This document shows positions 1-9,000 of a stretch of 39,063 bases of DNA, piece by piece; the stretch's first letter is position 1; every line of letters begins with the position of its first letter. Where the stretch lies: positions 1-39,063 of the forward strand of contig NZ_JADHDV010000030.1 in NCBI RefSeq assembly GCF_016820515.1, in the 5' to 3' direction. The DNA is from Pseudoxanthomonas beigongshangi. GTDB taxonomy: Bacteria; Pseudomonadota; Gammaproteobacteria; Xanthomonadales; Xanthomonadaceae. The notes under the pieces are model-generated. The model was not told the origin of the DNA. It saw only the letters and a list, made by a program, of their open reading frames with translations, and ran no database searches. The position numbers and the translations under genes are program-made.

Positions 1-147
1 CGCGCTCGGCGCCTCCGGTGCCTCGGCTGCGGGCGGTGCCTCCGATGCCTCGGCCGCGGGCGGGGCGTCCTGCGCCTGCGCGGTGGTGCCCACCATCAGC
101 ACGCATACGATCCGCGCGAGCGCGGATGCTGCTCTTGATCCATCCAT
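1..147 (-). CDS. Secreted Ala/Pro/Glu-rich protein, N-terminal part only
   Basis: The reading frame opens at an ATG at 147 and runs off the window edge with no stop in 49 codons. The first ~26 residues form a plausible Sec signal peptide: an Arg-containing start, a hydrophobic stretch VCVLMVGTT and a cleavage-like AQAQ/D. What follows is a low-complexity Ala-Pro-Glu segment in which the unit PPAAEA is repeated, probably a linker before a domain that lies outside the window. A GGTGA ribosome-binding-like sequence sits about 8 bases before the start. The product family cannot be named from this fragment. The start choice is moderately secure because the signal peptide begins directly at this ATG. 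Confidence 0.55.
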   Translation of the reverse strand, partial: MDGSRAASALARIVCVLMVGTTAQAQDAPPAAEASEAPPAAEAPEAPSA

Positions 148-253
148 CGATTTGTTCACCCGAAGCGAAATGGCCCTGGTGGATGCGACGACGCGCATTC
201 CACTCGTCTCTGTTTTCTAGACGCATGCAGCCGCGGGGATCCGCAAACATTTT

Positions 254-271
254 TATGACAGTGCTGTCATA
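254..271. promoter_or_regulatory. 8-bp inverted repeat, operator-like, with a Pho-box-like half site
   Basis: TATGACAG and CTGTCATA face each other across two bases. The symmetry resembles dimeric repressor operators of the TGACA/TGTCA kind. Read on the minus strand, one arm plus its A-rich continuation also matches the first half of a Pho box (CTGTCATAAAA), while the second half-site is poor. It lies about 110 bp upstream of the partial secreted gene and could control it. The binding protein is unknown. Confidence 0.35.
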
Positions 272-341
272 TTCGGCCGCGATCGCGCGAGGGCGTCAGC
301 CGTGCGAAAACCCGCCATTCGCGCTCCCGCGAGAAACACGC

Positions 342-376
342 AAAAAAGCCCCGGGCGGCGGATACCGGCCGGGGCC
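342..376 (-). terminator. Rho-independent terminator after the small secreted protein gene
   Basis: On the minus strand GCCCCGG (375-369) pairs with CCGGGGC (354-348) and is followed by six T residues (347-342). It lies about 80 bp past the stop of the gene ending at 457, so it closes that transcript. Confidence 0.75.
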
Positions 377-456
377 ACACGGACATGTTTCATCCCGATG
401 CGCGCGCCGGGATCCCGATTGCCTCCCGTACGCCGCACGAATCCCTGTTTTCCGTA

Positions 457-966
457 TCAGCCTTCGCAGAAGCAGGTGGCGGAGGCAGCGGTCCATCCCT
501 TGGCCGGAGCACCCACCGCCACGGTGCAGCTCGCCTGCTCGGCGACCGACGTCGGCAGCTGGAAGCTCTGCTTCTGCGCCATGCAGGAACGCACCTTGCC
601 CGGATCCTTGCTGATCGCCTCGCAGCTGGCGAGGATCGCTTCGGTACCGTCGCTGGCGGCGGCGTAGTTCTCCGTGGCGATCACGCCCTCGGCGTGACTG
701 CTGTAGCCGACGCCGAACACTTCGGCCGACTTTGCATTGGTACCGCACTGATAAGTGGTGCTGCAGATGCGGAAGTCGCCCTGGGTGGCGTTGCCCCACG
801 CCTTGCCCACCACGGTGACCGCGCCCGGGTAGTGGGTGATGGTGCCGCAATGTTCCGGATCATCACTCTGCTGTGCGAACACCTGTCCTGCGACCAGGCA
901 GGCGGCCAGCGCCAACAACACCATCGTGGCTCTCCGGATCGCACTCTTTACGCTGTTGGTATGCAT
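457..966 (-). CDS. Small secreted hypothetical protein
   Basis: A 169-residue protein whose first ~33 residues are a clear Sec signal peptide: basic residues, the hydrophobic run MVLLALAACLVAGQV and a cleavage-like FAQQ. The mature part is small and contains seven cysteines, consistent with a disulphide-stabilised periplasmic or extracellular protein. I chose the ATG at 966 because GAGGAA lies 7 bases before it and the signal peptide starts there; an upstream in-frame ATG at 996 would add ten residues before the signal. It is downstream of the PstS-like gene on the same strand, separated by two strong hairpins, and is followed by a terminator. I do not recognise the family. Secretion is well supported; function is unknown. 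Confidence 0.7.
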   Translation of the reverse strand: MHTNSVKSAIRRATMVLLALAACLVAGQVFAQQSDDPEHCGTITHYPGAVTVVGKAWGNATQGDFRICSTTYQCGTNAKSAEVFGVGYSSHAEGVIATENYAAASDGTEAILASCEAISKDPGKVRSCMAQKQSFQLPTSVAEQASCTVAVGAPAKGWTAASATCFCEG

Positions 967-1000
967 GTGTTGGTTCCTCGATGCTGTTCCGCTCATGGAA

Positions 1001-1055
1001 GCGGCGGGGATACTTCCCCGCCGCCGGTGTGGAAGGACGCCGGCTTACCGGCGTC
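1001..1055 (-). terminator. Two tandem strong hairpins between the PstS-like gene and the small secreted gene
   Basis: The first hairpin met on the minus strand is GACGCCGG/CCGGCGTC with a 4-base loop (1055-1036). The second is a perfect 10-bp stem, TCCCCGCCGC/GCGGCGGGGA, with a 4-base loop (1024-1001). Neither is followed by a T run, so they may be 3'-end protecting structures or an attenuator that lets some transcript continue into the next gene rather than full terminators. Confidence 0.5.
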
Positions 1056-1070
1056 TTTCGATTGCGTGGA

Positions 1071-2366
1071 TCAGAGGACGCAGGTGGTGATCGTGTTCTG
1101 GACCGAGCTGCGGTAGGTGGCGCTGCCATCCAGGTAGGCGAAACCGGCCGGCGGAGCGGGACGGTTGGCCTGGGTCGCCAGGAAGTAGCCCAGCAGATCG
1201 CGCAGCGCAGTGGTGCTGGTGCCGTTGGTGTTGCGATAGCCGGCCAGGTAGGTGTACGCCAGGATCGGATAGGTCACGCCGGCCGGGATCGTGCTCGGGC
1301 TGATCAGGCGCAGGCAGGCCGGGTTCGCCATGCCGGTCACCGCGACCGGCGCGTTGCTGGCATTGAGCACCTGACCGGACAGCGGCGCCGAGATGCTGAT
1401 GGACGCCGGCAGCGCGGCCGGGCTGGCGCTGTTGACGGTCGGGAACTCGGCGCCCTGCGCGTCCACTTCCGGATAATCGGCGTAACCGATCGACGCGGCG
1501 GTGGAGACGACGGAGGTCACCACGCCCGGGTTGCCCGACACGGCCGCCGAGGCGGCATACAACGGCGCCGCCGAACCAGCCGCCGGAACCGCCGCGGCAA
1601 AGCTCTGGTTGGGCTTGAAGTAACCGGCGGGGATGCTGAACTTGCCATTGCAGGCGGTCGCCAGATAGCTGGTGAAGGCGAAGCTGGTGCCGCTGCCGTC
1701 CGCGCGGTACACGACGCGGATCGCCGCGGTCGAACCGGAGCCCGGGATGCTCGACCAGTTGGTCACGCGCGCCGAGAAGATCTGGCACACCTGCTCGGTG
1801 GTGAGGTTGGTGAAGCCCAGGGCCGAGTGGTTCGGCAGCGCGATGGCGCCGGCCAGCGTCGGGATCTGCCACAGCTCGCGCGCCGCGCGCGGGCCGCCGT
1901 TGAAGCTGGTCACGTCAGCCTGGCTGATCGGCGAATCGGTACCGATGTAGTTCGGCGCGGCGGCGGTGCCGCTGAAACCGGCCGGGCTGGTGCCGGACTG
2001 GTAGTTGCCGCACTCGCCGTTGGCGTTGATCACCGAACCCACGCCAATCAGCACGGTCTTGCCGGTGCCGCTACCGGTCTGGCAGTAGGAAATCTTGTTG
2101 CCGGTACCCGAGGCGAAACGGGCGAACAGGGTGTCCGGCGGCGTCAGGGTGGCGATCGGCGTGGTGGCCACCGTGTTGGTGGTGTTGCGCGACAGGCGCG
2201 CGCGAACCGGGACGGTGGTCAGGAAGTTGTCACCCACATAGGACTGCACCGGGAAGGTGGCGCCGCCGCCAAACAGATCGGCAGCACCGGCGGAGCCGGC
2301 AACGGTCATCACGGCGAAGGCGACGACGGCAAGCGGACGAACACGCAGGAACTTGGAACGACGCAT
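1071..2366 (-). CDS. PstS/DING-like periplasmic substrate-binding protein
   Basis: A 431-residue exported protein with a signal peptide (residues 1-28, ending GSAGAA/D). The mature N-terminus has the glycine-rich phosphate-binder signature FGGGATFPVQ (residues 32-41). The other hallmarks of the PstS family are present: YIGTDSPIS (140-148), corresponding to the G-(S/T)-D-x-P segment, and YRADGSGTS (220-228), corresponding to the anion-binding RxDGSGT loop. Family members bind inorganic phosphate, either for an ABC transporter or, for the DING subgroup, as secreted proteins. No pstCAB genes are adjacent, which favours a stand-alone secreted binder. An AAAAGGAG sequence 8 bases before the ATG fixes the start. 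Residues 240-300 are Ala/Ser-rich. Phosphate as ligand is inferred from the family, not shown. Confidence 0.8.
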   Translation of the reverse strand: MRRSKFLRVRPLAVVAFAVMTVAGSAGAADLFGGGATFPVQSYVGDNFLTTVPVRARLSRNTTNTVATTPIATLTPPDTLFARFASGTGNKISYCQTGSGTGKTVLIGVGSVINANGECGNYQSGTSPAGFSGTAAAPNYIGTDSPISQADVTSFNGGPRAARELWQIPTLAGAIALPNHSALGFTNLTTEQVCQIFSARVTNWSSIPGSGSTAAIRVVYRADGSGTSFAFTSYLATACNGKFSIPAGYFKPNQSFAAAVPAAGSAAPLYAASAAVSGNPGVVTSVVSTAASIGYADYPEVDAQGAEFPTVNSASPAALPASISISAPLSGQVLNASNAPVAVTGMANPACLRLISPSTIPAGVTYPILAYTYLAGYRNTNGTSTTALRDLLGYFLATQANRPAPPAGFAYLDGSATYRSSVQNTITTCVL

Positions 2367-2411
2367 AACGAGAACTCCTTTTGAGAAGGATCACCATGGC
2401 GAGGAAGGAAA

Positions 2412-2468
2412 CAACCGCGCATCGAATCGTGCGCGGTTGCCTGTCCGCCCGTGACCACGGGCGGCAGG
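2412..2468 (-). terminator. Two hairpins upstream of the PstS-like gene
   Basis: 2412-2439 is a perfect 10-bp stem (CAACCGCGCA/TGCGCGGTTG) around an 8-base loop and is followed on the minus strand by TTTCCTTCC. 2440-2468 is a second stem (CCTG-t-CCGCCCG paired with CGGGCGG-CAGG). They most likely end the transcript of the antitoxin-like gene upstream, but could also lie in the leader of the PstS-like mRNA. Confidence 0.45.
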
Positions 2469-2533
2469 TTCAAGCCTGCGCCCGCATTGTTCCCGCGCGA
2501 AGAAACTACGGTGTCGTTCCGGTGAACCCACCG

Positions 2534-2869
2534 TCACCGTTTCGCAATGTTTCCCGTCTTCTGCATCGCTTCCGGATGCACGCGCGCCAGATGGCGCAGC
2601 ATCCGCTCGCGGGTGATCTCCGCGTTGGCCGACGTGTACGACTCGATCGCCTCCTTGACGTCCGCTTCGTCGTATCCGCTCATCTCCAGGATGGCGGAGA
2701 TGAGCTCGTTGAATACCTCGACCGTGGCGCGGTCGTGCCAGACCTTGGCGGGAATGAAGTAACCAATCGGCATGCCGCCGTGCGATACCACCATGGGCTG
2801 CCTGGCGTGGAGCATGTGCTGCTCGAGCCGCTTGCGGAACTCGTAAACGCTCACGAATGCGTCACTCAT
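2534..2869 (-). CDS. Phd/YefM-like antitoxin-type protein (orphan)
   Basis: A 111-residue soluble protein. Residues 1-42 read like the N-terminal DNA-binding fold of type II antitoxins of the Phd/YefM group: a strand, VYEFRKRLEQHM helix, then QPMVVSHGGMPIGYFIP, which corresponds to the usual 'vvitrrGkpvavLvp' segment. The C-terminal ~65 residues are helical and charged, the part that in antitoxins wraps the toxin. The ATG at 2869 follows an AGGGGGAATC element; the longer frame upstream has no support. No RelE, Doc or PIN-type toxin is adjacent on either side: the neighbours are the PstS-like gene and the end of the large exoprotein gene. It may therefore be an orphan antitoxin or a small regulator that borrowed the fold. 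The family call is by eye. Confidence 0.55.
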   Translation of the reverse strand: MSDAFVSVYEFRKRLEQHMLHARQPMVVSHGGMPIGYFIPAKVWHDRATVEVFNELISAILEMSGYDEADVKEAIESYTSANAEITRERMLRHLARVHPEAMQKTGNIAKR

Positions 2870-3055
2870 GATTCCCCCTGTGCGTGCCTGTCCATCTGCA
2901 TGTGCCTCCTCTGCCATGAAGTCCGATGCACCGCGTCTCGCTGCGATGCGCCCGCGGACACCGGGTGGTGTTGTCCGCATCTTGTCCGCGTTCCGGCGTA
3001 TTTCCCCTGCGCGGTCCGGCGGGCATCGTCCCTGACGCCCATGCAGGACTGATCG
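2870..3055. other. Intergenic region without a recognisable gene
   Basis: About 190 bases between the stop of the exoprotein gene and the antitoxin-like gene. It must hold the promoter of the latter. GC-rich short inverted segments just after the exoprotein stop (around 3005-3045) could form a weak terminator, but I see no T run and no convincing ORF. Confidence 0.4.
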
Positions 3056-6000
3056 CTAGGGCTGATCCAGCCGGCTGCGCTCGGCGGTGTTCAGGCGTGC
3101 GCGCTGCGCCTCGCCCAGCGCGCCGTTGCCGAGCACCTGGAACGCGTTGCCGGGGTCGTAGCCGGTTTGCGTCACCGCGCCGGGAGAAACCCGGGGAGAC
3201 GGTGCGCTGCTGCTGGGGCTGTCGCCGAAGCCGAGCACCTGCACGCTGATGATCGAGGGACGCGACTGCTGCGCCTGCCGGCGCACGGTGTCCTGCGCGG
3301 CCTGCACCGCATTGGTCGCCGCCGCGCTGGCGGTGCTGAGCGCCGCCACGTTCACCGCCGCGGCGGTCTGCAATCCGGTCGCCTTGCCCTGCACCTGGAT
3401 GTTGTCGGCATTGACCACCCGCAACGCGGCGAGGTTGACGTTGCCGGACACGCGGATGCCGGCTTCACCCGCATCGATGGTGCCCAGCGGCGCGATCAGA
3501 TCGATGTCGCCCGGCGCCACTTCCGGAATCGGATTCAGGGTCGCGATGCCCGCGCCGGAACTGGGCACCTGCGGCGACAGGCTGACGTTGCCGAGATCGT
3601 CGTAAACCACGCGGGGTGGCGTGTACACCACGGTGGTCTTGGCGCCGCGGCCGGCGTTGATGTCGCCGCGCGCCGACCACAGGGTGATGCCGCCGCCGAA
3701 GGTGGTGAACACGCGTGACAGGCCCAGCAGCACGCTGTCGCGGGTGAACGCCTCGATGTCGCCGTTGCCCTGGGTCAACAGGCCGGTGGTGGGCGGCGGC
3801 GCGACGCCATCCACGCCCAGGGTCAACCCGCCTCCGGGTGCCAGCACCTGGATGCCACCACCGAAATCGGTATGCGCGCCGGCGCCTTCGCTGAAAACGA
3901 TCGAACCCTGGTAGCTGCCCGGATCATCCCCTTCGGCCATGCCCGGCAGGAAGCTGGCAATCGCATCACGGCCACGCAGGTAGCTCTGGAAACGACGGCT
4001 GTCAGGGTTGTTGTATTCACGTCCGGCCAGGCGCAGTTCCTCGAAGTAGACCTGGCGCAGGAAGATGCCGCGCTGCTCCACCGGCAGCGCCTGGAACCAG
4101 GCCAGCGCGGCGCCGGTGTCGCCCTCGTAGGCAAAGCGCTCGCGCAGCCACTCGGCCAGTTCGCGTTCGTAGGTGCGGACCACCTTGTCAGGCTGGTCCG
4201 CCAACGGCCGTGCCGGGTCGGCCAGGTTGGCCGGATCCAGATAGCGCGCGGCGAAGCCTTCGAGGTCCGGCCCCTTCGCCCCCATTCCCGCCGACAGCAC
4301 GATGCCCGCGCCCGGCCGATCGTCGCCGGCGACCACCGGGCCCAGGCTGCGGAACACGCCGAGATTCAGATCCGGCAGATTGGAGACGGGACCGTCGACG
4401 GACGTCTGATAGATATTGCGTCCAGCCGCGACGTCCAGCAGGCCCGGTCCGGCGATGCGGAAACTGGTGTTGAGGATGTCGCGTCCCGCACGCACCAGCG
4501 ACACGTCGTTGGCATCGTTGTTGAGCAGCACATGGCTGCCGGCCAGGATGTCCCGCCCGGCCCGCAGTTGCACGGGCCCGGCCGCAAGGTAGTAGGTGCG
4601 GGTTCCATACAGATCCCGGTATATGCGACCAATGTCGGCGTCGATGTCACCGGTCAGCGCGTAGATCCGGAAGGATGGCGCTTGGCTTTCATGCAGATCA
4701 CTTGCCGTGTCCGGCGCGAATGCGAACAACCGCCCACCTGTCTGCCAGTTGTAGGCCGCGCTGCCCTCCATCAGCTCCACGTCCGCCACCTCCGCGCCAA
4801 GGTTGCTGGAGGTGACCCCCGCCACGCCCGAGCCCAGCTCTTCGAGTGCGCCTCGCACCCACAAGGGCCTTTCCGGCGTCGCAATACTGTCCATGGACGC
4901 GCTCGACATCGCCGCCGTGCCGATGACATGTTCATCCGCCAGCAGTTCCAGACGGCCCTCACGCGATGGCGCCAGCAACAGATTTTCCAGCACGATCGAG
5001 CCAGCGGCCGCTGTCGCGCCGAAGCGGCCAGCGTCGTATTGAGTCGTGCCGCCGCCCAGCATGCTCGACTGGAACTGGAGCAGATTGCCACCGGCGGTGA
5101 ACAGATCCAGGCCACTGCGATCGGTCCACAGGCTGAAAGAGCTTATGGCACTGTCGGTTCCCGCTTCTGCGCCCGGAACCCGGGTAGCCCCGCCATTGAG
5201 TGCCACGCGGCCGAAATCGACGCCCGTCGCCACTTGCATGCCACCCAGGGTTTTCACCTGCATCCGACCGTCGCCGACGGCAAGGACCAGCGACGAATAG
5301 CCGAAGTAGGCCGACGGCATCTGCACATCTACCGCTCGGGGATCGCCAGGCCGGTTGACGCCATAGCCATTCACCAACGACTGTCCGATCGAACCGGCCT
5401 GCAGGCGGGTGTCTCCGCGGAGATTCGCCACCAGCCCGGCGGTCCGTCCGAAGCCCCCGACCGTGCTCGGATCGAGCAGCCCGGTGTTGACACGACCACC
5501 GGCACTCACACTGAGAGTGCCACCTCCCGATTGCATCTGGTTGCCCTGCGCGTCGAAACGGCCGCTGCCGCCCACCACGATGGCCAACGCCTCGTTGCTG
5601 GTCCATATCTGGGCGGGATTCTGGCTCACGCTTGCCCCCATGTCCCCGCCCGCGCTTACCCGGACGTTGCCGCCACCGAGCGTGCCGATTCCGGAGAATC
5701 CGGCGAACTCCAGCATGAACGTTGTCGGGTTGTAGACATACTGGCCGAAGTTGATTCCCCATGCGGTCGACTGGCCCAGTTCCTCCCCACCCTGGCGCCA
5801 CAGCCAGCTGCCGATACCGGTACCGCTGTTCTGCCCGTACTCGGTAAAACCGCGCACGTCGCCCTGCGCGGACAGCTGCAGATCGCCACCATCGGTGGTG
5901 AAGTACATCCGGCGTGCGGCCAGGGTGGCCTCATAGGCTTCGTTGCCGAAGCCCAGCACGGTGCCGTCGGCCAGCCGCGCGCGCTCCTGATCCCAGGCCT

Positions 6001-9000
6001 CCGCACCGGCGACCTGGGTACCGGCGGTGTACACGCCGAACAGGGATTTCTGCACGTAGTCGCCGCCGGCCAGCACCTCCAGATCGCCCGTACCGGTGCG
6101 GATGACCGAAAGCGCGGATTGCTGGCGCAACGGACCGACCTTGCCCGGTCCGTCGAGGATGATGTCGCCATGTCCGCCCAGTCGCGAGGCGGCGGCCAGC
6201 GTGCGGCTGTCGGCCGCGGCGAGATCCGCGCCACCGACCAGCCGCATCGACCAGGACTGCATGCCGGCTTCCAGCATCGGCGCCGCCGCCCAGTTGCGGC
6301 GATCGACCCGTTCCTGCAACGCGATGTCGGCATTGACCGGATCGACCGCGGTCAGGCGGGTGCCGGCACCGAGAGTGATGGTGCCGTAAAGCATGCCGGG
6401 AATCTGATCACCCGGCCCGTAGTACGCGCCCAATCCGTCGGTGACCCAGCCCGATTCCACGACAGGCAGGTCCGCTCCGGTCATGGCGCCAGGAAACAGG
6501 AACCAGAAATCACCGAAGTCGGGATTGAACGGCGCTTCGAAGCTGATCTCGCCCTCCGTCGCCTGCCCGCCGGCCAGCAGCATCCGCAGTCGCGAGAAAC
6601 CATCGTCGTCCGGGGTGACCGGCGGTGGCGCGAAACCATCGCTGATGCTGCCGTTGACCTGCAGGTCGCCGCCGGCGCGCAGCACCACCACGCCGGGCTC
6701 GCCGCTGCCGCGCAACGCGGGATCCGCATCCGGCCCGTAGCGGTAGCCGGAGAAATCGATATCGGCGGTGACCGTCAGATCACCCTCGGAGGTCCCGCTG
6801 CGGATTTCCACGCCGGGACGCAGGTGGAACGCATCCCCATGGCTGGACAGGCCCTGCAGGCGCGCCGCCAGCGCTTCATTGCCGAGCGCCGCATCGATGA
6901 ACGCCACGCTGTCGGCATGGATGGCGTCCAGGCGCGCCTGGTCCACCGTGCCGTCCTCGGCGACGTATCCGAGGAACGCATTGACCGCGATGCTCGCCGC
7001 GCCACGGATGTCCACGCCGCTCGCGGCATCCACCGCCACGTCGTCGGCGCCCAGCCGCGGCGCGTTGATATCCAGTTGTCCGCGGGCGATGCCGTCCGGC
7101 GTGCTCAGGTCAATCCGCGCGCCGTCCTCCAGCGACACCCGGCCCACCGCGCTGGTGAGTTCGACCTGGCCACGATTGGACGCGTCGATCACCGCGCCAT
7201 GGCCATCCAGCTGCAACTGCGCGCCGTGCGCATCGAGCATCGCCGTCGATGCCAGCACCAGGTCATCGCGCGCGGCCAGGCGGATGTCGCCCGGTTGCGC
7301 GCCGCTGGCGTCGATGCGTCCGTTCACGGTCAGGCTGCCGCCATTGGCGGCAATCGATACCTGGCGGGCGCGCACCTCGTCACCAATCACCAGATCGCCG
7401 GTACCGATCGAGAAGCCACGGGCCTCGAAGAACCCGCCCGTGTTGAGGCGCGCGTTCAGGCCGGCGAAATCCGGCAGCACGTGCGCACGCACATCGACCC
7501 CGCCGCTCAGGTGGGCATCATCGCTGCCGCCGAGCAGGTGGCCATCCAGCGCCACCCGGCCTTCCGCGCCGGTGGCGGTGATACGGATCGTGCCGGCGTC
7601 GTTGCCCTGCGCGGACACGTCGATCCGCGAACCGGCGGCCTGGCTGATCGCGCCGTTCTCCGCCTCCATCACCAGATCGCCGCCCCAGCTGTGCCGCTGC
7701 GCGTCGAAGAAGTTCAGCGTGCGGCCCGCCAGATCCAGCATGGAGCGTTCGCCCAGCGCGATGCCGTCCTCCGCTTCCAGCACCAGCCGGCCGCTGGGCA
7801 GCGCCACCGCGGTATCGACGTTGACGCGCTGGCCGGACAGGCGCACTTCCGCGCCCAGTTCGTTGAAGTCCGCGCGATCGTAGGCCGGCGCACCGTCCGG
7901 CGCGTCCACGGTCAGCGCGCCACCCGCGCGATAGGCCATGAACGAGCCCGCCGCGCCGGTCAACACCGGCGTGGACAGATGCAGGTCGCCGCCGGCGTAG
8001 CTGTCGGCATCGGTACCGCTGGCGTACACCGACAGCGTGCCGCGATGGTTGGCGGTGATGCGTTCTGTGGCGCGCAGATCCACGCCGGCGAAACCCAGTG
8101 CCAGCCGATCCAGTTCAACCTGGTCCTGGCCGCGCGCATAGGGCGCATAGCCGAATTCGATGCGCTCGGCCTCGATGCTCAGCCGGCCCGCACCGGTACC
8201 CGCACCGCCGGCCAGCACCGCACCGGGCGCCGCACTGGCGTAAGGGCTCGCCGGCGTGCCCAGGCCCGAGGCCAGGCCATTCCAGACCACGGTGCCGGCG
8301 GCGATCCGCGCGGTTTCGTCCGCCTCGCCCCAGCCATACAGCGCCGGTGTTTCCAGCCACAATTGGGTGTCCGCGTCGCCACTGGCGCGGCCGAGATCGA
8401 AATCGACCTCGCCGAACAGATTGATCGAATTGCCCGCGCTCAACGACACCCGTTCCACCGCCTGCTGGCCAGCCGACGGATGTATCAGGCGCTCCAGCAG
8501 CGTCTGCGACAGGCGCACGCCATCGCCGATCGCGCCGGCTTCCTCCGCCCGCGCGAAGGCGGCATCGGTGCCGATGTGCAGGCTCGGCGCGGTGAGCGCG
8601 AAGTAGCGCGCGTTGTATTCCGCATCGCCCAGCGCCAGTTCGCCGTTGGTGGAGAACGCCAGCGTGCCCGGCGACCGCAGCACCGCGCCGTCGCCGATGC
8701 GGATGGCGTTGGGGTTGATGCCCGCGTCCGCGCTGGCGCCCGTCGGCGGGGTGAAGCGCACGTCGCCGGCGGACACCGCCAGCACCGCGCCGCCGATGGC
8801 CTGTTCGCCATTGGCGCTGTCGGAGAACACGTAGCCACGACTGGAATCCAGCAACAGGCCGTCGGCGGCGCGCGCTTCGAGCGTCGCGCCGCCTTCCACC
8901 AGCACCTGCTCGCCGCTGGTCAGGAAAACCTGGCTCGCCCGTAGCTGGGCGCCATCGCGCACCGCCACCGTGCCCTTGCCGCTCTCGAACACCACGCGGG

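Noticed and set aside
3872..8944. A 1,690-residue plus-strand open frame opposite the exoprotein
   Set aside because: It is antisense to the exoprotein, Arg/Gln/His-rich without domains, and high GC keeps such frames open by chance. The same applies to the plus-strand frames at 9146-11431 and 11474-15271.
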